This document shows, piece after piece, positions 24,804 to 37,778 of a stretch of 64,000 nucleotides of DNA. The notes under the pieces were generated by a model, which was not told the origin of the DNA, ran no database searches, and saw only the letters and a program-made list of their open reading frames with translations. Source of the DNA: Macrotrachela quadricornifera (lineage: Eukaryota > Rotifera > Eurotatoria > Philodinida > Philodinidae); NCBI GenBank assembly GCA_022393335.1, contig JAJEKB010000290.1, forward strand, positions 124,001 to 188,000, given 5' to 3'. Each line of letters begins with the position of its first letter. Position 1 is the stretch's first letter. The position numbers were made by a program, and so were the translations under genes.

Positions 24804-25402
24804 ATACTATGGAGGAGTTAAAAAGCTCTGAGAATTTTGAAAAAGGACCGTGCCAGATTTGTTGATCTATTCAGAATTAGTAAGCTTGACACACTATGGT
24901 GTAGAACAAGTTGAGGCGCGTCGAATGGTATATAATAAATATTGTTTTGAAAAGCTTTTGAGGGAAGCAGATTAGACTTACTGGGGATCGGTCATGCATT
25001 GAAAGACTCATCAATAGCTACTATCCGTAGAAAACGATAGCAGATCATCGAAAGGGACCATTTTTCCCTACCAAAAATAGAATGATCGGGAGCGCTAAGT
25101 GCATAAGCTTATAGTTTGTGAAAAACTCTACATAATCCTATATAAGAAAACTATTTTTAGAAAGACTTTCAACTGATATGAAGGCCTACCATAGGTAGTA
25201 TTTTGAATTCATGACCATTTGTCAGTGAATCCAGTCTAGTTCCCTCAAAAGTTTTTCAAAACAATATTTATTATATACCATTCGACGCGCCTCAACTTGC
25301 TCTACAACATAGTATGTTTGGTTTACTAATTTTGAATAGGTCATCAAATCCGACACGGTCCTCTTTGAAAATTCTGAGAACTTTTTTTGACTTCTATAGT
25401 AT
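24804..25402. mobile_element. MITE-like TIR element, TA flanked
   Basis: The arms are about 165 bp: ATACTATGGAGGAGTTAAAA (24804) pairs with the stretch ending 25402 (ATACTATAGAAGTCAAAAAA on the other strand). The inner portion GAGGCGCGTCGAATGGTATA (about 24913) is inverted at 25282. It is about 600 bp with no coding capacity, and TA borders the CTATRGA ends. A Tc1/mariner-type MITE is likely. Confidence 0.7.
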
Positions 25403-25643
25403 ATTTCCATCATACAAATAAAAATAATATCAATTATTAAATAAATTTAATTCATATTTATTATATGTGACATCTTAATAAATAGATAATTATCGTTATC
25501 ACATTAACATATATATAATCTTAAATATTTTAAATATAACATATTTAACCTGGAAATCGATTCGTCTTTATCAATAAAATATCACCAAAACAATTCATTT
25601 AACAATTTTTCATCATTTTAATATTATTTCTAAAAAGTATTAA

Positions 25644-26577
25644 GACCACTTCCCCCTCAAAAATCGATCTCAGCCCAGGTACTTTCAGATGGATTGAAAT
25701 TTGGAGCATTTGTTGAGGCACAGGTGAGGAGGCTGTGGTAATATCTTCGACTCGATGCTATAATGTTTCAGAAAGATATGAACCAAACAAAGGTAAAAAA
25801 TAGCACATTTTGTGTTCAACATTTCTCGGTTCCGATCTGCTTGATATATTAATCTTTTTGTTAGATACAGCATGTCATGATGCACGACAACGCAGAGCCC
25901 GTTTTTTAAATTCTTACTTTTTTAATAGAGACAAAGAATCACAAATTCAGTGACTCAAAAAACGCACTGAAAATGGTTGTCTATGTACATAAATGTCTGC
26001 GTAAACAATAAAATAAAAACCTTAATTTAAAAACAGGACTTTGTGGTGCCCTGCATCTTGACATGTTCTGTCTAATAAAAAAAAATATCGATATATTGAG
26101 CGGATCTGTACCGAGAAATTTTGAGCAAAAGTTTAAAAAAAACATAAATCCAGAAAAGGCGGAAAATATTTTTTCAACTGATTTTTTGGAGATTTTCATG
26201 CTTTTAGACAGTTTTTTGGTATATTTAAAGTGAATAGTCATTGATTGTCATATATCTTTATAAATTATATCTAAATGAACTCTTTTTTGTGACTTGTTAA
26301 ACTTCACTACATAAATAGCTCTATCTTCTACGATATACTTGCATCGGATTTGGTTGGACACACTGTATTTTTTTCAAAAAAAACCATTTTTTTCATACAG
26401 TCGACTACAGAAATCATCAAGAATTTCAGCCAAAAAAGGAGTGTTGAATAAAAAAACACATCTTATGTGGAAGACTTGAAGACGAGCTATCTCTCCATGC
26501 ATTTGTCTCAACTTCGAAATTTTTGACGAAAATCGACATTTTTAGGAGGGAGGGTGTGTGTGTGGCCTTAAGATATC
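25644..26577. mobile_element. TTAA-flanked TIR element, GC-rich ends
   Basis: TTAA occurs at 25640-25643 and 26578-26581. The termini are related inverted sequences: GACCACTTCCCCCTCAAAAA on the left, GGCCACACACACACCCTCCC read from the right. Similar CCCCCTCA-type ends occur on the element at 61905-62815, and a copy of the right end lies at about 28900-29182. TTAA targets are characteristic of piggyBac-type transposons. No transposase is recognised in its 934 bp. Confidence 0.55.
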
Positions 26578-26679
26578 TATATTCCTATATTTATGGTAAT
26601 TTAATGTAAAATATTAAAAATAAATATAAATTGTTATCAAATATTATATTCACATAATAAATAAGTAATCTTCTATATA

Positions 26680-28245
26680 AATAATGTCCAGCGTTTGTCT
26701 GTTTGCCTGTCTGTTACCAAATCAAGGATCCAATCAGGTTACAAGGGGAAGATTTTTGAGGGCTATTGTATCGGTACTCATACGTCTCCAAGGGCTGTCC
26801 TGTGGGAATACCTTCAAGTCGTCAAGTTCTATTTTGTGAGAGTATATATAGATCTCCATCAACTATTCTGTGATATATCTATAGGCCTTCAAAAGCTATT
26901 CTGTGGGAATAAACATAGGTTCTCAAGTACTATTGTGTGGGATATTTGTAGATCCTCAAGAGCTGCTCTGTGAGATATCCATACGTCTTCATGGTAAGGG
27001 AGAAAAAGCGAATTGTCGGATCGTGTGATCATACGGATTGTATGAATCGTCATGGCATCGTCTGGATCGTGGATGCAGATGTTCTTTTGACTCTATGCTT
27101 AAGGCTTCAAGTCCTATATTTTGGGGACACCTATAGGTTCTCCTGGGCTATTATACAGAGTTACTCATTGATCCTCAGAGGCTATTATATGAAGGTATCC
27201 ATAGGTTCTTAGAGGCTATTATACAAGGGTACCTTGAGGTCCTCAAGTTCTTTTATACAGAGGTTATTACAGGTTCTCAAAGGCTATCCCATGAGAGTAT
27301 CCTTAGGTCCTCAACTGCTACACTATGGTGATGTCCATAAGTTCTCAACGGCTATCCTATGGAATACTCATGGTTCGTTAAGTCCTGTTATATAGGGTAC
27401 TTACAAACTAATGAGTACTCCATAGTAGAACTCTGAAGAAACTATGGGCACATCAGGGAATCTTCATAGGATAGCTCTTGAGGATCTATGAATACGCTCG
27501 TAGGGTAGCTATTTAGGACCTATAGTAGCCTTTGTTGATCTTTATTCTTTGATTTGGCATAGAGAGACATTGCATAATACAGGACATAGTTTATATGTAA
27601 GAGCTACGAAACTAGCACAATGAAAACTCAAGCACTACAGATTCGGTAGATCTATCGAGCAGAGATGAGCATGGTATCGCTACAATTGACGTGAAATTCG
27701 ACCTGCAGGACGAAATTCGCATTGATTATAACAATGCCATGGTCTTCTCTACTGTAGAGCTTCTAGTATTCCTTGCTAAGATGGATAGATGAAGACTTAA
27801 GTAAACTCCCAAAAAAGTCTGGCCTTCTACTGCATCCCAGTGAATCGATTTTTGTTTTTGATTGACGTCCTATTATGTTCAGATAATCAAACAGTCCGGA
27901 ATGAATTTATATTTCCGGTGTCTTTCTATCATAAGATAGTGTTCAGTTTCGGGAAGTTATCTCTCCTCCAATAGGCAAATGAACCACTAAGAAAACTTCC
28001 AAAGTTTGTAATGAGAATCTCATCACCGTTTTATCCTGTAGTTCTATAAGTCCATTGATATCCGATCTGCACTTCTAAACTAGAACTGGAGTATTTCCAC
28101 TTTGGATCGCTCGAATTCCCAATTTATCCTCTAGATCTCCGTCGTATTCTGTGTAACTTCCGTATCCCCATGGTATCCTCTGGATCGTATAAATCCTCGT
28201 CTATCGCCATATTGGTGATAGACGGAATACGCTTTTTCTCGTTGA
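26680..28245. mobile_element. Foldback-like repeat cluster E
   Basis: The left edge carries GTTTGTCTGTTTGCCTGTCT (26693), the complement of the ACAGACAGACA words seen at the ends of other arrays. Then come about seven plus-oriented 34-bp units (26760-26995), an end motif AGGGAGAAAAAGCGAATTGT (26998) with about 10-bp GGATCGTG-type repeats, about ten plus units (27100-27420), three or four minus units (27420-27530), a single-copy core (27530-28080), 10-bp repeats (28090-28200) and the inverted end motif ACGCTTTTTCTCGTTGAAC (28221). The segment 27000-28240 looks like one complete element with inverted ends; 26680-26995 belongs to an outer or older copy. Confidence 0.6.
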
Positions 28246-29182
28246 ACGAGTGACGAATTATATAAGTATCTATATTAAACATGTGCGTGACCAAGTTTTT
28301 TCAGTCTCGGTTCCAATTTGGTCTCAGTAACTTGTTCTTTCAATATTTACGATAATAGTTCTCATGAATCTGATAGGGTTTGACTCCTGATCCCAGGCTC
28401 CGTAATTTTTTTCTCAGTGGTCTCAGTTCTAATTCCGATCTCTGCCTAAAGAGAACTACCTCGGAATTTAGTTACAATGAGATTAAAGAAAGACAAAGAA
28501 CAGCATCTAGAATTCACTTGTATTCAACACCAATCGTCTAATAGACTTCCATTGTTACGTATATGCATTAAGATTTCTAGAGTAGATAATAGTGCAATTA
28601 TGTCTGTCACGATTGGTAACGCTACTTCGACCTGTTGACTTCAGTCTGTGACACTGTCCTGACCTATCGGTCACGATCTATGATACTTAATATAACTGCT
28701 GATGTCTGTAGGCCAGAGTCTGTCATGCTTTATAATCGCTTGTGTGATGCAATCCTCGATTTTTAACCTGTGTCTATCATGGCGTATGGCAGGCGGCGGA
28801 ATTAGTCCAAATTTCAACCCTTATACACTTTAACAGTCTCTTTCAAATTGTGCTTCACAAAAGGACTCTTTCATGCATTGCGCCTTAACACGTTCTTTCA
28901 AACAAAACAAATTTTAAATATATTGAATGAACCTTAACAGAGAAATTTGGTTTGTACATTAAAGAAAGTATAAACTAAGAAAAAAAGAAAACCATTTCCT
29001 GTCTCATCAGAAAAACTCATATATTTCGATGAAAATCATAAAAAATTTGGGTCAAAAAATGAGACACTAAAATAAAAATCGTAGCATATCTAAAATCTAT
29101 AAACACACACTAAATTTCCATACATTTATCCCAATTCTGGAATTTTTAACAAAAATTGACTTTGTTTTTAGAAGGAGAGGCC
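28246..29182. repeat. Unassigned segment ending in a partial TTAA-type element
   Basis: From about 28900 to TTAA at 29183-29186 the sequence follows the right end of the 25644-26577 element (AATTTTTAACAAAAATTGAC, then TTTAGAAGGAGAGGCC). The left end of that copy is not seen. The part before 28900 is unassigned. Confidence 0.45.
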
Positions 29183-29255
29183 TTAATCTCATGGATTATG
29201 TCATGTAGATTTTGTATTTTCATCATTCAACCCAATTTTATCTTCTGAGTTCTGC

Positions 29256-31764
29256 ATATGAGTCATTGCACGTAAGCCACGCCGGAAGTTGCTCAATCGA
29301 GGTTCTCAGATTTGCATCATTTTTTTAATATGTGGTAGAGGAATGTTTTTGATGAATTTTGACGCAAGCCGATTTAAATAATATTGAATCCTTCGGATTT
29401 TATAAGCATTTTACGAAAAACCTTAAAATTCGAAAAATCAAAAATGGGGGGTACAAACGGGGCAATATTTCAAGAACGGCTTGACCAATCGAGCTGAAAT
29501 TTTTTACAGATATATACCTTAGTAAGCTACACTTCCTATAAAATTTTCATCCAAAAATCTCTAACCATCGGTTTTCTGGAAGCCCTTTAATATTTGCAAA
29601 AATTCCCATTAGTAGCAACTTTGAACCCTCATAACTTTTGATAGTAATAAGATGGAGCATTGAAACTTTTACTATTGATAGACCCCTAAAAGATGTATGT
29701 TACCTAAAAATTTCAGCCTTCTAGGTCGTCTGGAGTCTTCAGAAAATTCATCCGAAAATCCGATTTTTCAAAAAACTGGATTTTTGGAGATCGATTTTCT
29801 CCCAAGATATATGTCCGTTTGAGGTCGGCATTTCACAGATTGAAAGTACTATGCCTAGAGTACAACTCCAGAAAAAATCAGCCTGGGATCTCTAGAAACG
29901 GCTTCTAGCGGAGGTCCTCTTTTCGAGGTTTTTGGGAGGTAGGTGATCTTCATATATGACTTTGACGTTAAATTTTCAATTTCATTTTACAAAGACCTAT
30001 GTAATTTTTGATGGAGAACACGATGGTAATATTCTTTTTCCTTGCTTTGAACATTTTTTTTGCTCAAAGATCTAAGAATATTGAACCTTAATTGAACATC
30101 TGAACATCTTCATCTTATTAAGATCTATAGAATTTTTCATGAAAAAATTTTTTGATGCAGAATACAATAGTAACATTCTTTCTCCTTCCTCTGAACATTC
30201 TTTTTCCCTAAAAAGTCAAGAGTATTGAACGTTGGTTGAACATCTAAGCATCTCCTATTAAATAGTGTATTTTATTTGAAACTTTTTTATTAAAAAATAA
30301 AACTAAAGATAACAATAACAATAAAAATAAAAGAAGAAATTCGAATTAAAATTATGGAACTTCAATTGATCACCTGAAATAAACTAAAAATATAGTACTT
30401 CAATTGAACGACCAATCAGCTAAGAAAAAGATAAAAATGAAAAACAAAGACCACTATCATAAGCATGATGGTATGAGGCAGAATGAAACTTGATTCATTA
30501 TCTAAAAACACATCTCATAATAAGAGAAAGAATAATAGAAATTGTTTTTATTTAATATTCATTATAGCAGAACACTCTTACTTCATTTCAGCTGATTGGT
30601 CGTTCAATTGAAGTACTATATTTTTAGTTTATTTCAGGTGATCAATTGAAGTTCCATAATTTTAATTCGAATTTCTTCTTTTATTTTTATTGTTATTGTT
30701 ATCTTTAGTTTTATTTTTTAATAAAAAAGTTTCAAATAAAATACACTATTTAATAGGAGATGCTTAGATGTTCAACCAACGTTCAATACTCTTGACTTTT
30801 TAGGGAAAAAGAATGTTCAGAGGAAGGAGAAAGAATGTTACTATTGTATTCTGCATCAAAAAATTTTTTCATGAAAAATTCTATAGATCTTAATAAGATG
30901 AAGATGTTCAGATGTTCAATTAAGGTTCAATATTCTTAGATCTTTGAGCAAAAAAAATGTTCAAAGCAAGGAAAAAGAATATTACCATCGTGTTCTCCAT
31001 CAAAAATTACATAGGTCTTTGTAAAATGAAATTGAAAATTTAACGTCAAAGTCATATATGAAGATCACCTACCTCCCAAAAACCTCGAAAAGAGGACCTC
31101 CGCTAGAAGCCGTTTCTAGAGATCCCAGGCTGATTTTTTCTGGAGTTGTACTCTAGGCATAGTACTTTCAATCTGTGAAATGCCGACCTCAAACGGACAT
31201 ATATCTTGGGAGAAAATCGATCTCCAAAAATCCAGTTTTTTGAAAAATCGGATTTTCGGATGAATTTTCTGAAGACTCCAGACGACCTAGAAGGCTGAAA
31301 TTTTTAGGTAACATACATCTTTTAGGGGTCTATCAATAGTAAAAGTTTCAATGCTCCATCTTATTACTATCAAAAGTTATGAGGGTTCAAAGTTGCTACT
31401 AATGGGAATTTTTGCAAATATTAAAGGGCTTCCAGAAAACCGATGGTTAGAGATTTTTGGATGAAAATTTTATAGGAAGTGTAGCTTACTAAGGTATATA
31501 TCTGTAAAAAATTTCAGCTCGATTGGTCAAGCCGTTCTTGAAATATTGCCCCGTTTGTACCCCCCATTTTTGATTTTTCGAATTTTAAGGTTTTTCGTAA
31601 AATGCTTATAAAATCCGAAGGATTCAATATTATTTAAATCGGCTTGCGTCAAAATTCATCAAAAACATTCCTCTACCACATATTAAAAAATGATGCAAAT
31701 CTGAGAACCTCGATTGAGCAGCTATATGGGCATTTCGGCGTGGCTTACGTGCAGTGACTCATAT
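29256..31764. mobile_element. 2.5-kb near-perfect palindrome (1.17-kb arms)
   Basis: Left arm 29256-30421 and right arm 30590-31764 are reverse complements with very few differences by eye: an insertion of about 10 bp in the right arm near 31726 and a one-base T-run change near 29328. The spacer is 168 bp (30422-30589). The ends read ATATGAGTCAYTGCACGTAAG from both sides. Within each arm a segment of about 138 bp is tandemly duplicated (GAACATCTGAACATC and GAACATCTAAGCATC). There is no reading frame. It is either a long-armed non-autonomous DNA element or a local inverted duplication. Any transcript would form a long double-stranded RNA hairpin. Confidence 0.85.
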
Positions 31765-31784
31765 ATTCTCTGAATTGTAATCGT

Positions 31785-32345
31785 ATGTATTGGCACCATA
31801 TCGTACGTATCACCATCGCATCTTCGATATAGAAAATCCACTTTTCTCCGTTAACTCAAAGGTTATTCTGCGGGACACCCATAGATTGTCAAGAGCTATT
31901 ATATAGGAGTATACATAGGCTTCCACGGGCAACTCTATATACCTAGATCCTCAAAGACTATTCTACAGGAATACCCATGTGTCCTCGAGAGCTATTCTGT
32001 AGGAGTATACGTAGGTCTTTAAGAGCTATCCAATGGGAGCACCGATGGGTTCAGGAGAGAATAAGGCAATAAAAGGATAAGTTAATAAAGGTATTAGGTA
32101 ATAAGAGAGAAGGCGAAAAGTCGCTATACAATAAGAAGAGGATACGGCTACAGGACTGAGAAATGATATGAGGCTATAATGCTGTAAGCTACATGAGTTA
32201 TAAAAATATTTGTGGTATAAGAGTATATGACCGTAAAGTTATTCATCTTCTTTTGTATATAATATCAGGATGTTTCATGTCTGTTAGTAGATGAAAAGTT
32301 CAAGGTCTATAAGGTCATACGTTGAAGGATTAAACAGTCGTGCAT
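31785..32345. mobile_element. Foldback-like repeat fragment F
   Basis: About 10-bp TCGTACGTATC-type repeats (31780-31830) and an AATCCACTTTTCTCC end-like motif (31837) are followed by about six plus-oriented 34-bp units (31855-32050) and AATAAGGCAATAAAAGGATA-type short repeats (32060-32190). The last part (32290-32345) is unassigned. Only one arm is visible, so it is a partial element. Confidence 0.55.
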
Positions 32346-32499
32346 TATGTACGGACCTCTGCTAGTTCAATATATTTATAGAGAATAAAAACCATTTAAT
32401 AATACTCATTGATGTAAATATATAATTATATAGTTTTTTAATATAACTATTTATATTCAAAAATGAATAATAAACGATTATTTTATAAATATAAGTAAC

Positions 32500-34260
32500 G
32501 CGTCAGCTTATCCGGTCTCATTTGACTCAATCTTGAAGTGGGACGAAATATAAATTAAGAACAAATTGTTGCCGATTTTAGGAAAAAATCCAGAAATCGA
32601 ATTGTTGAACCTTCTCTGATAAGAGAAGCAAATGTCGAAAAATCAATTCGATATTCTACTCTCCAATATTCAGTTCAAATTCGTTACTCCCAATTGCATA
32701 CTTTTTCAAGCTTTCGATATAATAAATTAATCACTATTAATTCTAGTTGTAGGCTTCCCACCGATATGACATCCATCCTCACATTGGTAACACCCGTTCC
32801 ACTGTTATCTTCAACTACAGCATCTCTACTATTACTCCTCTTCCACTATCTTATGCTTTCACTCTAAATCTAGTCTACCAACTTATACCTCCATCCACGA
32901 TCCACTCACTATCATTTTTTCACTGATTCGTACCATTCATACTCACGTTCCTCATCTTCACCATCGTTGTCTTTCATTCTATTCATCTTACCTTATATCT
33001 ATCATGATTGCCTTGGCCTCTCTCACAGTGATATTGTTTCGTCCTAAATCTATTCATTGTTATTTTTTTCTTCATTCGTATCAATTCAACTCTGATTTCT
33101 CACTATCACCCTTGTAGTGTATACTTCTTTGTCCGCTTCACTGACACTGCACTGACCCTAACATTACTTTTCCTCTGCTTTACTCTTCTATCTAAAAACC
33201 ATCGACTACTATCATCCTCTTTATCCGTGTCACTCTCATTCAAACTCATTAATGTTAACCTACAATTCTCCAGTCCTGTCCAAATCTTACTGTATCAACA
33301 TAATCTTAACACTACCTAATCCATCATTCTATCACATTCAATCTAATAACAATCATATTAACTCGCATTTGTGTAGCGCCTATTTCCACTCCTCTCTACC
33401 ATTCATATACCTTCTTTTGCTCTCTTCCGTCTCATCAGCGTTATACTGATCTCAGCAATACCTATTTTTCTACGTCACCCTTTCATTCTCAAATCTATCG
33501 ATTAGCACTAATCGAACTCATTTATCTCATAAATTCCCACTCTACATTCGCCTTAATCATACTAGATCAACATAATCTTTCATCCTTTTGCCATCTTGAT
33601 CCTTTCACACTCAACTTATTATCACCTTCTTCCTCATTTATGCAATCACTGTTCTCAACCTTCATCATCTCCATTGTAACTTCTACTTCCTCATCCACTT
33701 CAATTTCATTGTATGGAACTCAACTTTTGTTTCATCATCTAAGCAATCAAGATCACTATCTTTTTACGAATACCATCTTCACTGAAGCCTGTCAACATCA
33801 CCATAGTAGCTCCCTAAGTAGACATCATTCTTTTATCGTGTTAATTCCACTCTTAGTTTTCTCAATATCTCCCCTTCTCTTTCCAAATCTACTGACGATC
33901 TAATCCCCTGTGACCCGTTCTATTCATACTCAAACTCTTGCCAATTTCTCTCATAATGGGTGTGGCCCCGTTCTCATCAATCTCGCATCCACTTGCCTTT
34001 GTTCTTTTCCGTATTACCTTACACTCCTACTTTCAACTTACTTACAATAAAATTTCCCAAACTGACAATTTCTTACTGAAAACCATTACCCTTACTCTTA
34101 CAACCTTCGGTTTTTCTTTCTCTTCTTGGTCAAAATAAGCTCAATTCCAGTGTTTGTCTTTAACTAGTACGGACTAGTCGGAACTAATCAACTACATCAA
34201 TTAGCTCTAACTCGTCTTAACGGTCCCTAAGTAATTCTAAATATTCCTAATGATCCTTGG
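32500..34260 (+). repeat. Pyrimidine-skewed 1.7-kb dispersed repeat, copy 1
   Basis: The plus strand is rich in TCATC, TTCAC, CTCATC and CTATC words, with fairly regular returns of landmarks such as CTAAATCTA and CACTATCA, so it is quasi-repetitive. The flanks TTTGACTCAATCTTGA (about 32530), ATGTCGAAAAATCAATTCGA (about 32631) and TAATTCTAAATATTCCTAAT (about 34232) recur inverted at the copy ending 61370. Frames here are rich in Ser, Thr, Leu and Ile (33252-34138), but this follows from composition and they are not called as genes. Confidence 0.6.
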
Positions 34261-36820
34261 AGGAAGAAAGATGCCGTTACGGCTAAGGTCTGTCCAAAAA
34301 GGAATGGCCATGAGTATTTTTGGAATAGCTGAAGTGCCGAAAGAGCTGGAGGACTGTGATTTTTACCAGTATAAAGTAGAAACATCGAGATCTCTTTATG
34401 TCCGAAATTGTACAAGACGAAATCATTTTTTAGTCAATCGTTTTTCAAAAACAATGAGAAAATTTTCAATAATAATTCATCGTTGAGATGAATTTTTCAC
34501 AAAAAAAGAAAAGGAGTTGGCGTCTATACTCCTCCGCACAGTTTTTGCTCTTTTAATTATTTTTTTTATTGAGACTGATATGAGGATACAAAAAACACAG
34601 AATCATTTCGTAGACTTTTTTAGTCTTAGCAAAAGAAAACGGTATTTTAGGATAAGAATCATTATCCATGGATATTCACTACCTTATTGTGTCAAGGCCT
34701 ATATCTCATCTATAGTTGCATGAATAATAACCAAATTTTTACCATATACACAACTAAAGATTCTCTACAAAACAGAATTAAAATCATCTTATTCAATGAC
34801 TATACTAGCGACTATTGCCTTATCAGAATAAATTCGCTTTTTAACACTTATTTTACAGTGCGTGACAGACATTGTTTAATATATTACTTCGCAAAGACTT
34901 TCAGCTACAAAGTGAAATTTTTATCACAAATGTAACTTTATACAATCGATCAAATAAAAAGAGAAAAGCAAAAAAACATGTCAATTTTTATTAATGGGAT
35001 TCGAAGTTCTGAAGAGACAGAGTTTATGAGGCAACACATACAAGAATACAACTAGTTTTTCAAGATATTGGTTGTCAAAATTAGTTTTTATGAAAGATAA
35101 ATATTGTACTTAGACTCAGCATGTTGAAATACATCAAAAACTTTAGTTTTCATTGCGAAATATTTTTCATCAAAATTTGGTCCTGTAGGAGAGTATAGGT
35201 AACAATTAAAAAGAAAAAAAGTTGAAAGGGAGTAGAGGGAAAATATTGATGGAAATATTTCACACTAAAAAATAGAGTTTTTGTGGATTTTCACGCGCTG
35301 ATTCTGAATATCGTGTTTATTTTTCGCCAAAAGCAATTTTAAATAACGTAAACCTCAAAATATTAATTATTTTTATGGTATTTTCTATAGAAACTCACAC
35401 TTTCTTAAAATGTCAATTTTTTCGTTGAGACTAAAAATGTCCGTCGAATGATTTCGTGATCTTGTATTCTCACACCAGTTCCAATAAGAATACAATTAAA
35501 AGGAAAGAAATTGGGGGATATAGCCTATGGGAAAAGCGCCAAGTTCTTTGCTTAAAAACGAAAGAAAATTCGTGTTTTTTAAAGGGGGAGGGGAATCGAG
35601 AATTTGATCTTATTTATTTTGAAATATGTGCAGATAACTATGCGAATGATACCTCAAAATATAGATTTGACGTCTGTCTATCTAACTCACATATCAAAAG
35701 TAAAATTTCATAGAAATAGTACCCCGTTTACACGCATATTTTGCCATATTTTGCAGATATGATGGGTTTTAAACCGATATCATCGCACTCAATGTCAGAA
35801 AAAAAGAGGTCCTAGCACCATTTCTTTCGACTGGTGAAAATCGCGGCTCTACAACTCATGCCCTTTTTGAGTTATTACAAAAATACTCAAGACCATTCTT
35901 TTTTTTCCCATACCTTAGTTACATTAACAGAAACTCGTAATGTTAATTAATAATAAAAGTTTCTGATTGTATAAACGGCTATATCTGGAATAATGATATC
36001 TGATAAATTTTGAGAAAATGTTTTTGACATGTAGAAATCTACCTCTCAAAATGGCCATTAACTTTTTCTGGATTTTGACATCTCACTACACAAAAATGGT
36101 TTTCAGAAAGTTTTCTCTTCCTGGTTGTAACAGCAAAGTATATTGCCATGTAAGGAATATGAAAAATCAACATTTCGACTATCTTGATCTGCACAGAAAA
36201 AATTATCATTGCTTCTTACAATACTGAACGATTTGTTATCTAAAATCTGATCCGTTGATAGAAAACAGTTTCTAATCAATAACATTTCTTGAAGTATTTT
36301 CTTTATTCATATAAGCGCCCTCACTAAACATACTTCTGTAACTTCTAAACATCATTTTTCAGATAGTTTATAAAAAGTTATGAAAATCAATTGCAGAACC
36401 GACCTGACAAGTCGCAGGACTCACTTTTAGACAAACTACCTGAAATAATAAAGCCCACCTTCACCCTCAGCTCTTAACTATAAAGGTCGCTATCCTCGAG
36501 ATGGGCCTCAAAAATTTACGAACTTCATCCCTTAGCAGTCGTTTAAAGTTAGAAAGACAACTGTTGGAAAAGCTTTTAAAGCCTGTGCGATTTATTTCAT
36601 TATTTTTGATTCTGACACTCATAAATTCGATTCATTGAGATTCACTGCACCAAAATATCGCATTGGTTGAGTTGCGAACATGCTGAAATCCTATCAGCCA
36701 ACTTTATCATCAATTAGGCGCCAGACCAATTGAGAACATTTACCCTCCTCTGAATTCATCCATGCATTATTACCTTTAATCTATGGAATCCAAGCATATC
36801 CACTTTGTAAACTATTTCAG
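34261..36820. other. Unassigned segment, probable decayed repeats
   Basis: No protein family is recognised. Frames of 60-85 codons (for example 34250-34486, 35456-35713) have no domains and no consistent promoter. The sequence texture (AAAATTTCATAGAAATAGTACC, 35700-35725) is like transposon non-coding DNA. Confidence 0.3.
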
Positions 36821-36821
36821 G

Positions 36822-36860
36822 ACCCATGGGTACCTCCTTAGGATAATACTTGAGACATGC
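36822..36860 (-). repeat. Single 34-bp unit
   Basis: AGGACCCATGGGTACCTCCT followed by TAGGATAATACTTGAG is one minus-oriented unit of the dispersed 34-bp family, isolated from the arrays. Confidence 0.5.
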
Positions 36861-37062
36861 AATGGTAAATTCCAATTTCGTACAAATTCAAATAAAATAG
36901 TTATAACATAAATTTTCTGGAAATTCAATCCACTATACTCGTAACAAGCACCGTCTAATACTAATATATAATATATATGCATACAGCGATGAAGTGAAAT
37001 TCTTGAGTATCGGTTGGGTTAAGATGTATTGGGAAATTCATTTCATTATAAAAACTAATATA

Positions 37063-37778
37063 TAGATACTAGCAGAAGTGCCCGGCGTTGCTCAGGAAAT
37101 CCTTCTACAGAAAACTTACCATATCAGAAAACGACAGAACATATATAGAGGACGTGCTTGAGACCTTTTCATCTATTATCACTATATGTCCAGCCGTGCA
37201 TACACTTACATTGGTATGTATGCTCTTGACCGAAAAGCACTTTATTGAAAGTGTTTTTTGGCCACAAAGGGCTTCTCAAAGTTGATGGTGTGAGCAAAAT
37301 GGGATGGACTCTTTATGCTTTACAAGCCTGTTTAAAAATGAAAGTGCCTACAACAGTCTCGAGCGGCAAAAAAATCTTTCGACAAAAAGATTTTCGGTGA
37401 AGAGCTTTACATTCCTTACATTCATTCTTAAATCGGATAACTCAGCAAATAGTGTGGGAGTGTATTACTCTTAACTCATGCCTATTGCCGTAATATTTAC
37501 CAACACTCACTGCAAAAAAAGTGACACTAAGAGGCGGATATTCTAACAGTGGCAGGGAATACTTTGAAGTTTTTGAAAGATTGGTAAAAATTGCAATATA
37601 TCATAAACTGTGTGAAATTTCACTCCAAGCCTCCCGCCAATCATCCTGACTCCTTCTAGATCTTTCTCAAGACCTAAGAATATGCCATGAAAGATTTAGC
37701 ACCGGTAGCTCGTGTGGTGTCCAAATGCATAAAAAGCACACAGACAGGCAGACACAACTTCTTTATATATAAATAGAT
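37063..37778 (+). mobile_element. Retroelement- or SINE-like unit with CCGGCGTTGC head
   Basis: It starts TAGATACTAGCAGAAGTGCC followed by CGGCGTTGCTCAGG and ends with CACACAGACAGGCAGACACA then TTCTTTATATATAAATAGATA. Such heads and ACAGACAGACA-TATATA tails are common in dispersed invertebrate non-LTR, Penelope or SINE-like repeats. A similar tail lies at 38230-38372. The 65-codon frame at 37088-37285 is not recognised. Confidence 0.4.

Noticed and set aside
29256..31764. Coding capacity within the long palindrome
   Set aside because: No reading frame of useful length on either strand in either arm.
33252..34138. Ser/Thr/Ile-rich frames that look like secreted or membrane proteins
   Set aside because: The strand-skewed repeat produces them by composition; the inverted copy at 59645-61370 shows no matching frames.
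37000..37030. GTGAAATTCTTGAG resembling an 18S rRNA segment
   Set aside because: The match is only about 13 bases, with no neighbouring rRNA sequence.
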